A stretch of 64,000 nt of DNA from Bordetella ansorpii (GTDB lineage Bacteria; Pseudomonadota; Gammaproteobacteria; Burkholderiales; Burkholderiaceae_B), in NCBI RefSeq assembly GCF_900078315.1, contig NZ_FKBS01000008.1, forward strand, positions 148,724-212,723, read 5' to 3'. Shown in pieces: positions 26,369-37,581 of the stretch. The first letter of the stretch is position 1. The number at the start of each line of letters is the position of its first letter. Below the pieces are notes generated by a model, which was not told the origin of the DNA, made no database searches, and saw only the letters and a program-made list of their open reading frames with translations. Both the position numbers and the translations under genes were made by a program.

Positions 26369-28756
26369 TCAGAACCCCGTACCGATCTGGAACTGGAAGC
26401 TCTGCTTGTCGTCGCCCGGCTTGGCATTGAGCGGACGCGCATAGGACAGTTGCAGCGGACCCAGCGGCGACTGCCACGACAGGCCCACGCCTGTCGAGTA
26501 ACGCCAGCCGCAAGGATCCTCGACCATGTCGCCCGCCCTGCCACCCGAGCACCCCACGCCGCTGTTGGACGAGACCTGGCCCGCATCGGCGAACAGGAAC
26601 CAGCGCAGCGTACGGTCGCGCGAGGCGCCCGGGAACGGCAGGTAAAGCTGCACGTTGCCCACCAGGCGGCGCGAACCGCCCAGGTAGTCGCTGGTCTCGG
26701 GATCGCGCGGGCCCAGCGAGGCGCCGTCGTAGCCGCGTACGGTGCCGATGCCGCCGGCGTAGACGTTCTTGATGACCGGATAGTCGTTGCCGCCGTAGGC
26801 GCGGCCGTAGTCGGCCATGCCGTTGAACGCCAGCGTGTACGACCGGCCCAGCGGCAGGTAGTACTGCTGCTGCGCGGTCAGCATGTAGTACTTCAGGTCG
26901 ACCGTGCCGAAATCTCCCTTCAGGCGGGTATAGGAGCCCTTGGTCGGCGCCAGCGCGCTGTCGCGCGTGTCTTTCGACCAGCCCACGTTGAAGATGACGG
27001 AGTTGGTCTTCTCGCCGTACTGGTCGACGAAATTCTTGTAGGCCAGCGGCGAGTTGTCGTACAGGCCGATCTGGTTGCGTTCGAGGTTGGCGCCCACGAA
27101 CACGCGGTCGTATTCCGAGATCGGCACGCCGAAGTTCATGCCCAGGCCCATGGACTTGACGCGGTAGTCGCCGTCGTTGTTGTCCCAGGGCTCGGTGGTG
27201 CGGTAGTAGATCGACGTGGTGCGGCTGATGCCGTCCTTCGTGAAGTACGGATCGGTGTGCGACAGCACGGCGGCACGGTTGATCGAGCTGGTGTTCACCT
27301 GGAAGGTCAGGTTGGTGCCGCTGCCGAACACGTTGTCTTCGCTGATGCCGGCCGACAGGATCGCCTTTTCGGTCGAGCCGTAGCCCACGCCCAGATTGAT
27401 CATGCCGGTGGGCTTTTCCTTCACGTCGACGTTGACGTCTACCTGGTCGGGCGAGCCCGGCACCGGGTCGGTCTTGACGTTGACTTCGTTGAAGTAGCCC
27501 AGGCGGTCGACACGGTCGCGGGAGACACGGATGTCGCCCGCGTCGTACCAGGCCGACTCCTGCTGGCGCATTTCCCGGCGGATGACCTCGTCGCGGGTGC
27601 GCGTGTTGCCGCCGACCTGGATGCGGCGCACGTACACGCGGCGGCTGGGGTCGACGTAGAACGTGACGTCGGCCTCGTGCTTGGCGCGGTCCAGCTGCGG
27701 GTTCGGGTTGACGTTGGCGAAGGCGTAGCCCAGGTCGCCCAGATAGTCGGTGATGGCCTTGGCCGAGGCATTGGCCTCGGCGGCCGAGAAGACCGCGCCC
27801 GGCTTGACCTGCACCAGGTTGTTGATTTCCTTGTCCAGGCCCAGCAGGTTGCCCGCCAGCTTGACGTTGCGGACCTTGTAGGGCTCGCCCTCGTGCACGG
27901 TGATGGTGACGAAGATATCCTTGCGGTCCGGCGAAATGGTGACCTGCGGCGGCTCGACCGAGAATTCCAGGTAGCCCTGGTCGAGGTAGAACGAGCGCAG
28001 GCGCTCGACGTCGCCCTCGAGCTTCTCGCGGGAGTACTTGTCGGTGTTCGTGTACCAGGTGAGCCAGCCGGGCGTGGTCAGGTCGAACAGGTCGGTCAGG
28101 TCGCTTTCCGAGAAGGCCTTGTTGCCCACCACGCGGATCTCGCGGATGCGGGCCACGTCGCCTTCGAACACGTCGAAGCTGACGCCGACGCGGTTGCGCG
28201 GCAGCGGCGTGACGGTGGAGGTGACCTCGACACCGTACTTGCCCTTGCCCAGGTACTGTTCCTTCAGTTCGTACTCGGCGCGTTCGAGCATCGACTGGTC
28301 GAAGATGCGGCCTTCGCCGAAACCGACCTGGTTCAGCGAGGTGGTGATCGCCTTGCTGTCGAACTCGCGCATGCCCGAGAAGGTGATCGAGGCGATCGTC
28401 GGGCGCTCCTGGACCGCGATCACGACGACGTTGTTGTCGGTGCGGATCTGCACGTCGCTGAAGAAGCCGGTGCCGTACAGGCGCCGCACGGCTTCGGTGG
28501 CCTCTTCCTCGGTGAAGCGCTCGCCTACCTTGACGGGCAGGTAGCCGAAGACGGTGCCGGCATCGATACGCTGGATGCCTTCGACGCGGATGTCACGGAC
28601 CACGAAGGGGTTGAACGCCTGGGCAATCGACGGAACCAGCAACGCGGCGGCAAGCAGGGTCGGAGCGAACACCTTGCTTATCGGCCGCAGGCCACCCGCC
28701 GTCAAACCCCGTTTCGTCCAGCCCTGTTCAAACTGAATCTTCCGGCGAAAAGACAT
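26369..28756 (-). CDS. bamA: outer membrane protein assembly factor BamA
   Basis: The 795-residue outer-membrane insertase catalyses beta-barrel assembly. After the signal peptide (ending ...IAQA) come five POTRA domains (beginning FVVRDIRVEGIQRIDAGTV, to about residue 420) and the C-terminal 16-strand barrel. The barrel holds the conserved VRGY loop motif in GIGTVRGYDGAS and a terminal phenylalanine (IGTGF). The ATG at 28756 is preferred over the upstream TTG. It follows rseP and precedes skp, the usual order. Confidence 0.97.
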   Translation of the reverse strand: MSFRRKIQFEQGWTKRGLTAGGLRPISKVFAPTLLAAALLVPSIAQAFNPFVVRDIRVEGIQRIDAGTVFGYLPVKVGERFTEEEATEAVRRLYGTGFFSDVQIRTDNNVVVIAVQERPTIASITFSGMREFDSKAITTSLNQVGFGEGRIFDQSMLERAEYELKEQYLGKGKYGVEVTSTVTPLPRNRVGVSFDVFEGDVARIREIRVVGNKAFSESDLTDLFDLTTPGWLTWYTNTDKYSREKLEGDVERLRSFYLDQGYLEFSVEPPQVTISPDRKDIFVTITVHEGEPYKVRNVKLAGNLLGLDKEINNLVQVKPGAVFSAAEANASAKAITDYLGDLGYAFANVNPNPQLDRAKHEADVTFYVDPSRRVYVRRIQVGGNTRTRDEVIRREMRQQESAWYDAGDIRVSRDRVDRLGYFNEVNVKTDPVPGSPDQVDVNVDVKEKPTGMINLGVGYGSTEKAILSAGISEDNVFGSGTNLTFQVNTSSINRAAVLSHTDPYFTKDGISRTTSIYYRTTEPWDNNDGDYRVKSMGLGMNFGVPISEYDRVFVGANLERNQIGLYDNSPLAYKNFVDQYGEKTNSVIFNVGWSKDTRDSALAPTKGSYTRLKGDFGTVDLKYYMLTAQQQYYLPLGRSYTLAFNGMADYGRAYGGNDYPVIKNVYAGGIGTVRGYDGASLGPRDPETSDYLGGSRRLVGNVQLYLPFPGASRDRTLRWFLFADAGQVSSNSGVGCSGGRAGDMVEDPCGWRYSTGVGLSWQSPLGPLQLSYARPLNAKPGDDKQSFQFQIGTGF

Positions 28757-28890
28757 CCTTGCGTATCCTTGGTAGAGCAAATAAGGCCCCCACGCGCCAC
28801 CTGCGGCTCAGGCGCCCGGAAAGCATTTCCAGTCGCCGTTCGCCGATAAGCGGCCCCGCGGCAAAGCCGTGGATTTTATTCGATTCGCGA

Positions 28891-30219
28891 CTAGGTGAAC
28901 AGGCGCGAGAAATCGTTGAACAAAGCCAGCCCCATCAGGCAGGCCAGCAATCCTATGCCGGCTCGTTGCCCCAGATCGATCCAGCGATCGGAGAGCGGAC
29001 GGCCCCGCACGAATTCGACGAGATAGTACAGCAGATGGCCACCATCCAGCATAGGAATGGGCAAGAGGTTCAGCACGCCCAGACTGATGCTGATCAGGGC
29101 CATGTAGGCGATATAGGCAGCCAGGCCGATACGGGCCGTCTGCCCGGCGTAGTCGGCGATGGTGACCGGGCCGCTGACGTTGCGCCACGAGACCTCGCCC
29201 ATGACCATGCGGCCCATCATGCGCAGCGACAGCAAGGCGGTGTCCCAGGTGCGCTGCGCGCCGCGCCAGACGCTTTCCAGCACGCCATAGCGCACCGTGA
29301 CCATGGGCAGGTCGCCGCCCACCTGCACGCCGATGCGGCCGATGGTGCGGCCCTCGACGGCCTCGGCCTTGGGGGTCAGGGTCAGCGACAGCGGCGCGCC
29401 GTCGCGCACCACGGCCAGCGCCAGCGGCTGGTCGGGATGCTGCTGGATCTGTTCGATCAACTGCCCGGCGTCCGGATCGCGCAGATCGCCGGCGCCGACG
29501 ATGCGGTCGCCCGCACGCAGGCCGGCGGCCTCGCCGGCGCTGCCGGCGAACACCTCGACCACCACCGGCTTGGGCCGGGCCAGGCCCAGGCCCGTCTTGG
29601 CCAGCGGATCATGGGCGGGGTCCATGTCGCCGCCGGCGATCTGCAACGTGTGCTGTTGCGCGGCGCCGGCGGCGGTGCGCACGTCCAGCACGGCCTGGCC
29701 GCCCGAGGACAGCACGTCCAGCAGGTGCCAGCGCGCGTCGTTCCAGGACTCGACATGCTTGCCATCGACCGCCTGGATGCGGTCGCCGGCCTGCACGCCC
29801 GCCTGGGCGGCGGCGGTGCCGGCGGCGGGCTGCGCCAGGATCGGCGCGGGCTCTTGGGTGCCGACGATGTTCAGGCAGGCATACAGGAAGACCGCCAACG
29901 CGAGGTTGAAGACCGGGCCGGCCGCCACGATGGCGAACCGCCGGCCGACAGGCTGGGCATTGAAGGTCTGCTTCACTTCGGCGGCCGGCGCGCCCACCGG
30001 GGCGTCGTCCTGCATCTTGACGTAGCCGCCCAGCGGAATGGCGGAAACGGCCCATTCGGTGCCATTGCGGTCGATGCGGCGCAACAGTACCTTGCCGAAG
30101 CCGATGGAGAAGCGCAGGACCCGCACGCCGCACAGCCGCGCCACCCAGTAGTGGCCCAATTCGTGGAAGGTGATGAGAACGCCCAGCGCGATGGCGAAGG
30201 CAAGCAGCGTGAAAAGCAT
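28891..30219 (-). CDS. rseP: site-2 protease RseP
   Basis: The 442-residue inner-membrane zinc protease cleaves anti-sigma factors and signal-peptide remnants within the membrane. The HELGH zinc site is at residues 19-23, two PDZ domains lie in the periplasmic part, and the third zinc ligand is D392 in MLDGGHLLYYLVEFVRGRPL. It follows dxr by 72 bases and precedes bamA by 134 bases. Confidence 0.96.
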   Translation of the reverse strand: MLFTLLAFAIALGVLITFHELGHYWVARLCGVRVLRFSIGFGKVLLRRIDRNGTEWAVSAIPLGGYVKMQDDAPVGAPAAEVKQTFNAQPVGRRFAIVAAGPVFNLALAVFLYACLNIVGTQEPAPILAQPAAGTAAAQAGVQAGDRIQAVDGKHVESWNDARWHLLDVLSSGGQAVLDVRTAAGAAQQHTLQIAGGDMDPAHDPLAKTGLGLARPKPVVVEVFAGSAGEAAGLRAGDRIVGAGDLRDPDAGQLIEQIQQHPDQPLALAVVRDGAPLSLTLTPKAEAVEGRTIGRIGVQVGGDLPMVTVRYGVLESVWRGAQRTWDTALLSLRMMGRMVMGEVSWRNVSGPVTIADYAGQTARIGLAAYIAYMALISISLGVLNLLPIPMLDGGHLLYYLVEFVRGRPLSDRWIDLGQRAGIGLLACLMGLALFNDFSRLFT

Positions 30220-30291
30220 GGTCGGGCTTCCGAAGAGGTGTCCGAGACCGAGGATTCGAAACCGGCGGGCCGGGTACCTGTTATAGGCTCC

Positions 30292-31494
30292 TTACACCAC
30301 GCCCAGGTTCCCCGCGTAGGCGCGGATGTCGGCATCCAGGGCGAGCACGTCGCCCAAGCTGGCGAGGGTAACAGATGATCGACCCGCCTGCCACTCGAGG
30401 GCCGCCTGGATCACCCTGGGGATCCAGGTGTACCGCAAACGTCCCTCCAGGAAGGCCTGCACCGCCACCTCGTTGGCCGCGTTCAGCGCGACGCTGGCCG
30501 CCTGGCCGGCGCGCAGCGCCTCGAAGGACAGGCGCAGGCACGGGAAACGGTCGAAATCGGGCGCCTCGAAGTCCAGCCGGCCCAGCCGGGCCAGGTCCAG
30601 CCCCCCTACTCCGCTGGCAATGCGCTCGGGAAAGCCCAGCGCGTAGGCAATAGGGGTACGCATATCGGGCTGGCCCAATTGCGCCAGCACCGAACCGTCT
30701 TCGTACTCGACCATCGAGTGGATGACGCTTTGCGGATGCACCACCACTTCGATGCGTTCGGGCGGCATGGCGAACAGCCAGTGCGCCTCGATGACTTCGA
30801 GACCTTTGTTCAGCATGGTGGCCGAATCGACCGAGATCTTGCGGCCCATGCTCCAGTTGGGATGGGCGCAGGCCTGTTCAGGCGTGACGGATTCCAGGTC
30901 GGCCGGATCGGCGCGGCGGAACGGACCGCCGGAGGCCGTCAGCAGCAGGCGCCGCACACCGGCCGCGGGCTCGGTCGGCGCGCTGGCGCGGGCGCCGTGC
31001 GGCAGGCATTGGAAAATCGCGTTGTGCTCGCTGTCGATGGGCAGCAATTCGGCGCCGCTGGCGCGCACCGCGTTCATGAACAACGGGCCGGCAGCCACCA
31101 GGGCCTCTTTGTTGGCCAGCAGCACGCGTTTGCCGGCCTGGGCCGCGGCCAGCGCGGACGGCAGGCCGGCGGCGCCCACGATGGCCGCCATCACGGTATC
31201 GCACCGGCTGTCGGCCGCGGTATCGGCCAGCGCCTGGGCGCCCACCCGGACCTCGGGCCGCTGCCCTGCCGATCCGTTCCAGGCCGCCAGGAAGCGCGCG
31301 CGCGCGGCATCGTCGGGCACCACCACCACGGCGGCGCGGCTGGCGGCGGCCTGCTCGGCCAACTGCTCCATGCGGCTGTGCGCCGACAGCGCGTAGACCG
31401 ACATCCGCTCGGGATGACGGGCGATCACATCCAGGGTACTGACCCCGATCGAACCGGTCGAGCCGAGCACGACCACGCGTTGCATTGCGTTCAC
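30292..31494 (-). CDS. dxr: 1-deoxy-D-xylulose 5-phosphate reductoisomerase
   Basis: The 400-residue NADPH enzyme makes methylerythritol 4-phosphate, the committed step of the MEP isoprenoid pathway. [18 protein letters not shown] is the NADPH-binding start; [12 protein letters not shown] and the metal-binding [14 protein letters not shown] are present. I favour the GTG at 31494 because AGAGG lies about 5 bases upstream, whereas the ATG at 31485 is too far from it. It sits 32 bases after cdsA in the cdsA-dxr-rseP-bamA series. Confidence 0.94.
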   Translation of the reverse strand: MNAMQRVVVLGSTGSIGVSTLDVIARHPERMSVYALSAHSRMEQLAEQAAASRAAVVVVPDDAARARFLAAWNGSAGQRPEVRVGAQALADTAADSRCDTVMAAIVGAAGLPSALAAAQAGKRVLLANKEALVAAGPLFMNAVRASGAELLPIDSEHNAIFQCLPHGARASAPTEPAAGVRRLLLTASGGPFRRADPADLESVTPEQACAHPNWSMGRKISVDSATMLNKGLEVIEAHWLFAMPPERIEVVVHPQSVIHSMVEYEDGSVLAQLGQPDMRTPIAYALGFPERIASGVGGLDLARLGRLDFEAPDFDRFPCLRLSFEALRAGQAASVALNAANEVAVQAFLEGRLRYTWIPRVIQAALEWQAGRSSVTLASLGDVLALDADIRAYAGNLGVV

Positions 31495-31526
31495 TGATAC
31501 CTCTTCGGCCCGCGACGGAGCGGGTC

Positions 31527-32384
31527 TCAAGACATGACACCGGACAGCAGCAGCGCGACCGGCATGACGGGAATGATCGCGTCGATGCGGTCGTAGACGC
31601 CGCCGTGGCCCGGCAATAGCGAGCTGGAATCCTTGCGGCCGGCCCGGCGCTTGAGCAGGGACTCGAACAGATCGCCCAGGATGGCGATCACGCCCAGCAA
31701 CGCGGCCAGCGGAATGGCGCCCCAGACGGTCCAGCGTTCGACCAGCAAGGCGCCGAAGGTGCCCTGCCACAACGCGGACAGCAGGATCCAGATGATGGCG
31801 CCCGCAACGCCGGCGACGGCGCCCTCGATGGTCTTGCCAGGACTGACGCGCGGCGCCAATTTGTGCCTGCCCAGCGCTCGGCCCGCAAAATAGGCGGCGA
31901 TGTCGGCCACCCAGACCAGCGCCAGCAGCGAGACGACGAACAGGCCGCCGTAGGCCAGGTACATCAGCGCCAGCACGGCCCAGCCGGTGAGCAGCGCCAC
32001 GGGCGCGAACAGCGACCAGCCCATGTTGCCCGCTGGCGCGTCGGCGCGCCCCTTGATGACGGCGCTGGAAGCGAACACCAGCCACACCAGCGCCGATGCC
32101 GGGGCAAGAACAGCCGAGACGAAGCGCTGCAAGGGCAAGGCGAGATCGCCGCCCTGCACCCACAGGCCCGCGGTGCCCAGCATGATGACGAACAGCATGA
32201 TGCCGGTGGCCGGCCCCGTGGCGCGCGGCAGTTCCGGGGGTAGCGTCAGGCGCAGCCACTCCCAGGCCGCGCACGCCGTGGCCAGGGCCAGCAGCGACAG
32301 GAACCACATGGGCTGATCGGAAGCGAGCGCGCCGGCCAGGATGGCCAGCAGCACGATGGCGGTCAGGATGCGCTGGCCTAGCAT
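31527..32384 (-). CDS. cdsA: phosphatidate cytidylyltransferase
   Basis: The 285-residue integral membrane enzyme makes CDP-diacylglycerol from phosphatidate and CTP, the branch point of phospholipid synthesis. It has eight or so hydrophobic segments and the C-terminal CDS signature in [18 protein letters not shown] followed by VYDRIDAI. The ATG at 32384 has an AAGGAGC site. It lies 13 bases downstream of uppS. Confidence 0.95.
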   Translation of the reverse strand: MLGQRILTAIVLLAILAGALASDQPMWFLSLLALATACAAWEWLRLTLPPELPRATGPATGIMLFVIMLGTAGLWVQGGDLALPLQRFVSAVLAPASALVWLVFASSAVIKGRADAPAGNMGWSLFAPVALLTGWAVLALMYLAYGGLFVVSLLALVWVADIAAYFAGRALGRHKLAPRVSPGKTIEGAVAGVAGAIIWILLSALWQGTFGALLVERWTVWGAIPLAALLGVIAILGDLFESLLKRRAGRKDSSSLLPGHGGVYDRIDAIIPVMPVALLLSGVMS

Positions 32385-32397
32385 GGGCGGGCTCCTT

Positions 32398-33162
32398 TCA
32401 GCGCGGGGCGTCGCCGCGCACCTGGGCGCTGGTGCGGCCGAAACGGCGCTCGCGCGTGCGATACCACTCGAAGGCCGCTTCCAGTGCGTCAGCACCGAAA
32501 TCGGGCCAGTACAAGTCGGTGAAGTACAGCTCGGTATAGGCGAGCTGCCAGATGAGGAAATTGGAGATGCGCTGCTCGCCGCCGGTGCGGACGAACAGGT
32601 CGGGCTCGGGCGCCCAGGACATCGACAGATGCGAAGCCAGTTCGGCCTCTTCGATGCGCTGCGGATCGGCCGCCAGTTCGGGACGGGCGGCCAGCATGGC
32701 GCGGGTGGCCTGCAGCACATCCCAACGCCCACCATAGTTGGCGGCGATGGAAAGATTCAGGCGGTCGTTGTGCGCGGTGCGGGCCTGCGCGGCATCGATC
32801 AGGTCGCGCAGGCGCGGCTCGAAGGGGGACAGATCGCCCACCACACGCAGCCGCACGCCCTGCTCCTGCAGCTTGTCGACCTCGCGCTCCAGCGCCTGGA
32901 CGAACAGGCGCATCAGCAGCGACACTTCGTCGGCCGGACGCCGCCAGTTCTCGGAACTGAAGGCGAACAGCGTCAGGTAACGCACCCCGGCGCGCCCGCA
33001 GGCCTCGACCACGCGGCGCACCGCCTGCACGCCCTTGGCGTGGCCGGCCGTGCGGGGCAGGTGGCGGCGCGTCGCCCACCGGCCGTTGCCATCCATGATG
33101 ATGGCGACGTGCTCGGGAATCGCACCGGTCTCGGGAACCGCCTGGGTGGAGCTGATGGCCAT
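32398..33162 (-). CDS. uppS: undecaprenyl diphosphate synthase
   Basis: The 254-residue cis-prenyltransferase makes the C55 carrier lipid for peptidoglycan and LPS. The catalytic aspartate is D24 in [13 protein letters not shown]. The conserved [13 protein letters not shown] and [19 protein letters not shown] segments are intact. It uses the isoprenoid precursors made by the pathway of the nearby dxr. It lies 13 bases after frr. Confidence 0.96.
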   Translation of the reverse strand: MAISSTQAVPETGAIPEHVAIIMDGNGRWATRRHLPRTAGHAKGVQAVRRVVEACGRAGVRYLTLFAFSSENWRRPADEVSLLMRLFVQALEREVDKLQEQGVRLRVVGDLSPFEPRLRDLIDAAQARTAHNDRLNLSIAANYGGRWDVLQATRAMLAARPELAADPQRIEEAELASHLSMSWAPEPDLFVRTGGEQRISNFLIWQLAYTELYFTDLYWPDFGADALEAAFEWYRTRERRFGRTSAQVRGDAPR

Positions 33163-33175
33163 GTGACGGACAGGC

Positions 33176-33736
33176 TCAGACCGTCATGATCTCGGCTTCT
33201 TTCTGGGCGACCATCTTGTCGATGTCGGCCACGAAGCGGTCGGTCAGCTTTTGCACGTCGTCCTGGCCGCGGCGCTCGTCGTCCTCGGAGATGGCCTTGT
33301 CCTTGACCAGCTTCTTCAGGGTTTCGTTGGCTTCACGGCGCAGGTTGCGCACGGCGACCTTGGCGTCCTCGCCTTCGCTCTTGACCACCTTGGTCAGGTC
33401 GCGGCGGCGTTCCTCGGTCAGCGCGGGCATCGGCACGCGGATGTTGTCACCCAGTGCAACCGGATTCAGGCCCAGGTCGGATTCACGGATGGCCTTCTCG
33501 ATCGGGCCGGCCATGTGCTTCTCGTACGGCTGCACGCTGATGGTGCGGGCATCGACCAGGTTGACGTTGGCCACCTGGCCCACGGGCACCGGCGAGCCGT
33601 AGTATTCGACATGGACGTGGTCCAGGATGCCGGTGTGCGCGCGGCCGGTACGGATCTTGGCCAGGTTCGTCTTCAGGGTCTCCAGGGACTTGGTCATCCT
33701 GGATTCTGCGGACTTGCGGGTATCTGCGACGCTCAT
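33176..33736 (-). CDS. frr: ribosome recycling factor
   Basis: The 186-residue protein splits post-termination ribosomes with EF-G. It has the three-helix-bundle family pattern: [20 protein letters not shown] near the N-terminus, [20 protein letters not shown] in the middle and [19 protein letters not shown] near the end. Length is typical. It lies 25 bases after pyrH. Confidence 0.97.
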   Translation of the reverse strand: MSVADTRKSAESRMTKSLETLKTNLAKIRTGRAHTGILDHVHVEYYGSPVPVGQVANVNLVDARTISVQPYEKHMAGPIEKAIRESDLGLNPVALGDNIRVPMPALTEERRRDLTKVVKSEGEDAKVAVRNLRREANETLKKLVKDKAISEDDERRGQDDVQKLTDRFVADIDKMVAQKEAEIMTV

Positions 33737-33761
33737 GGTCTTTTTCCTTGCTTTCTTGGAC

Positions 33762-35455
<1,694 letters not shown>

Positions 35456-35481
35456 GGTTTGCTCCAAATTTCGCTAAGACA

Positions 35482-35503
35482 TGCCCCGGAAAGGACCGGG
35501 GCA
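35482..35503. other. 8-bp perfect hairpin in the tsf leader
   Basis: TGCCCCGG pairs with CCGGGGCA around a 6-base loop, 27 bases upstream of the tsf start. It is not followed by a T run, so it is more likely an mRNA structure in the rpsB-tsf spacer than a terminator. Confidence 0.45.
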
Positions 35504-35638
35504 AGGATATGGATGTTACGAGGCGGACGGCCCCGCCGGCATTGCGGCGGGCGGGCGCATTCCGTGCGCCGCGGCGTGGCGGCCGGACGGCGGGCGGGTC
35601 ACCCCGCCCCATCCTAGCTGCCGGACATGACAGGCGAA

Positions 35639-36388
35639 TTAGGCCTGGTTGTCCTGGACTTCGACGAACTCTTCCTGGCCTTCGCCCAGCTCTTCGACCA
35701 GACCGTTGATGTTCTGTTCGCGGCCTTCCAGCACGGCGTCGGCGATGCCCTTGGCGTACAGCGCGATGGCCTTGGCCGAGTCGTCGTTGCCGGGGATGAT
35801 GTAGTCGATGCCGTCGGGCGAGTGGTTGGTGTCAACCACGGCGACCACCGGGATGCCCAGCACGCGGGCTTCGGCGACGGCAATCTTGTGGTAGCCGACG
35901 TCGATGATGAACAGGGCGTCGGGCAGGCCGTTCATGTCCTTGATGCCGCCGATCGACTTGTTCAGCTTGTCCAGCTCGCGTTCGAACAGCAGGCCTTCCT
36001 TCTTGATCATGCGCTCGGCGCCGCCTTCGGCGACGACGGCTTCCATGTCCTTCAGGCGCTTGATCGAGGTCTTGACCGTCTTGAAGTTGGTCAGCATGCC
36101 GCCGAGCCAGCGGGCGTCGACGTAGGGCATGCCGCAACGGGCGGCTTCGGCGGCGACCAGCTCGCGGGCAGCGCGCTTCGTGCCGACGAACAGGATGTTG
36201 CCGCCGCGGGCAGCCAGCTGCTTCACGAACTTGGTGGCTTCCTGGTACTTCTCGACCGTCTTTTCCAGGTTGACGATGTGAATCTTGTTACGATGGCCGA
36301 AGATGTAGGGAGCCATCTTCGGGTTCCAGTAACGGGTCTGGTGGCCGAAGTGGACGCCGGCTTCGAGCATTTCACGCATGAGGGACAT
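35639..36388 (-). CDS. rpsB: 30S ribosomal protein S2
   Basis: The 249-residue protein has the S2 signatures [19 protein letters not shown] near the start, IYGH-like [17 protein letters not shown], and [20 protein letters not shown] near the end. It heads the rpsB-tsf-pyrH-frr translation block. Its 344-base upstream region is shared with the divergent map gene. Confidence 0.98.
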   Translation of the reverse strand: MSLMREMLEAGVHFGHQTRYWNPKMAPYIFGHRNKIHIVNLEKTVEKYQEATKFVKQLAARGGNILFVGTKRAARELVAAEAARCGMPYVDARWLGGMLTNFKTVKTSIKRLKDMEAVVAEGGAERMIKKEGLLFERELDKLNKSIGGIKDMNGLPDALFIIDVGYHKIAVAEARVLGIPVVAVVDTNHSPDGIDYIIPGNDDSAKAIALYAKGIADAVLEGREQNINGLVEELGEGQEEFVEVQDNQA

Positions 36389-36732
36389 ATCAAAATCTCC
36401 AAGGGTTGGGTCTTGCGCCTATGCCAGTACCAGCGGGATGAACCCAGGCAGCTCCAAAATTGAGCCTTGTCGCCCTTCTCTACCCACCGGACCCTTTGCG
36501 GCACGACGCGCGATTTTCCGTACATTTCGGGTAAAACCTCGGCAAGGACAGTGTATTGAACCGCCCCTAAACCGCCCCTAGCAAGCAGGTGTGTTTTTAC
36601 CCATCCGCCAAGTGTGTTTTACCCATCCGTTCCCCGAAATTTCGGGAAAGCCTATAATTCTACTATCTTTCCAAGCAACTGCTCAAGTCGCAGCGCACAC
36701 AAGCCCTGCGAGGCGAGCCGAACAAGAGATAC
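36389..36732. promoter_or_regulatory. divergent rpsB/map control region with tandem repeats, a palindrome and a TATAAT box
   Basis: The 344-base gap contains no gene. AACCGCCCCT occurs twice with 11-base period (36559-36568 and 36570-36579). GTGTGTTTT(T)ACCCATCCG occurs twice (36589-36607 and 36612-36629). A perfect 14-bp palindrome CCCGAAATTTCGGG lies at 36633-36646, and TATAAT, a perfect -10 box in the map direction, at 36653-36658. The left half is the rpsB leader. I could not identify a -35 box of good quality for map; the palindrome overlaps that position. Confidence 0.5.
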
Positions 36733-37554
36733 ATGGGACTCGCAACCGATCCGGCCGACCTGGCCAAAATGCGCGCCGCCTGCCAGGACGCCGCCAAGAT
36801 CCTCGACTTCATCACCCCCTACGTCAAGCCGGGTGTCACCACGGGCGAGCTCGACCGCATCTGCCTGCAATACCTGACGGAAGAACTGAAGGTGAAGTCC
36901 GCCACGGTGGGCTATGCGCCGCCGGGCTACCCGCCCTTCCCCGGCGCCATCTGTACGTCCGTCAACCACCAGATCTGCCACGGCATCCCGGGCGACAAGG
37001 TGCTGAAGAACGGCGACTCGCTGAACATCGACGTCACCATCATCAAGGATGGCTGGTTCGGCGACACCAGCCGCATGTACCATGTGGGCGAGCCATCGAT
37101 CCTGTCGCGCCGCCTGGCCGACATCACCTTCGAATGCATGTGGAAGGGCATCCAGCAGGTGCGCAACGGCGCCACGCTGGGCGACGTGGGCTCCGCCATC
37201 CAGAAGCACGCCGAATCGCATGGTTTTTCAGTGGTGCGCGAATTCTGCGGCCACGGCATCGGCCGCCGCTTCCACGAAGATCCGCAGGTGCTGCATTACG
37301 GCAAGCCCGGCACGGGCGTGCGCCTGACCACCGGCATGCTGTTCACCATCGAGCCGATGATCAACGCCGGCCGCCGCGAGATCCGCCAACTGTCCGATGG
37401 CTGGACCGTGGTCACGCGCGACCACAGCCTGTCCGCCCAATGGGAGCACGCGGTGTGCGTCACCGAGACCGGCTACGAGGTCCTGACCGTGTCGCCCGGC
37501 ATGCCGCCCCCGCCGGCCTTCATCACCGAGCCCGTCACCATTCCGGCGCTCTGA
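36733..37554 (+). CDS. map: type I methionine aminopeptidase
   Basis: The 273-residue dimetal enzyme removes the N-terminal methionine from nascent proteins. All five metal ligands are visible: D100 and D111 (LNIDVTIIKDGWFGDTSRMY), H174 (CGHGIG), E207 (FTIEPM) and E238 (WEHAVCVTE). VNHQICHGIP holds the substrate-binding histidine. It is divergent from rpsB, a common arrangement, and 27 bases before glnD. Confidence 0.97.
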   Translation: MGLATDPADLAKMRAACQDAAKILDFITPYVKPGVTTGELDRICLQYLTEELKVKSATVGYAPPGYPPFPGAICTSVNHQICHGIPGDKVLKNGDSLNIDVTIIKDGWFGDTSRMYHVGEPSILSRRLADITFECMWKGIQQVRNGATLGDVGSAIQKHAESHGFSVVREFCGHGIGRRFHEDPQVLHYGKPGTGVRLTTGMLFTIEPMINAGRREIRQLSDGWTVVTRDHSLSAQWEHAVCVTETGYEVLTVSPGMPPPPAFITEPVTIPAL

Positions 37555-37581
37555 CCCCGCAGCAACCCGCAGGCCGCCCGC

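Noticed and set aside
26345..28849. 834-codon open frame on the plus strand opposite bamA
   Set aside because: Antisense shadow; the minus strand encodes full-length BamA with signal peptide, POTRA domains and barrel.
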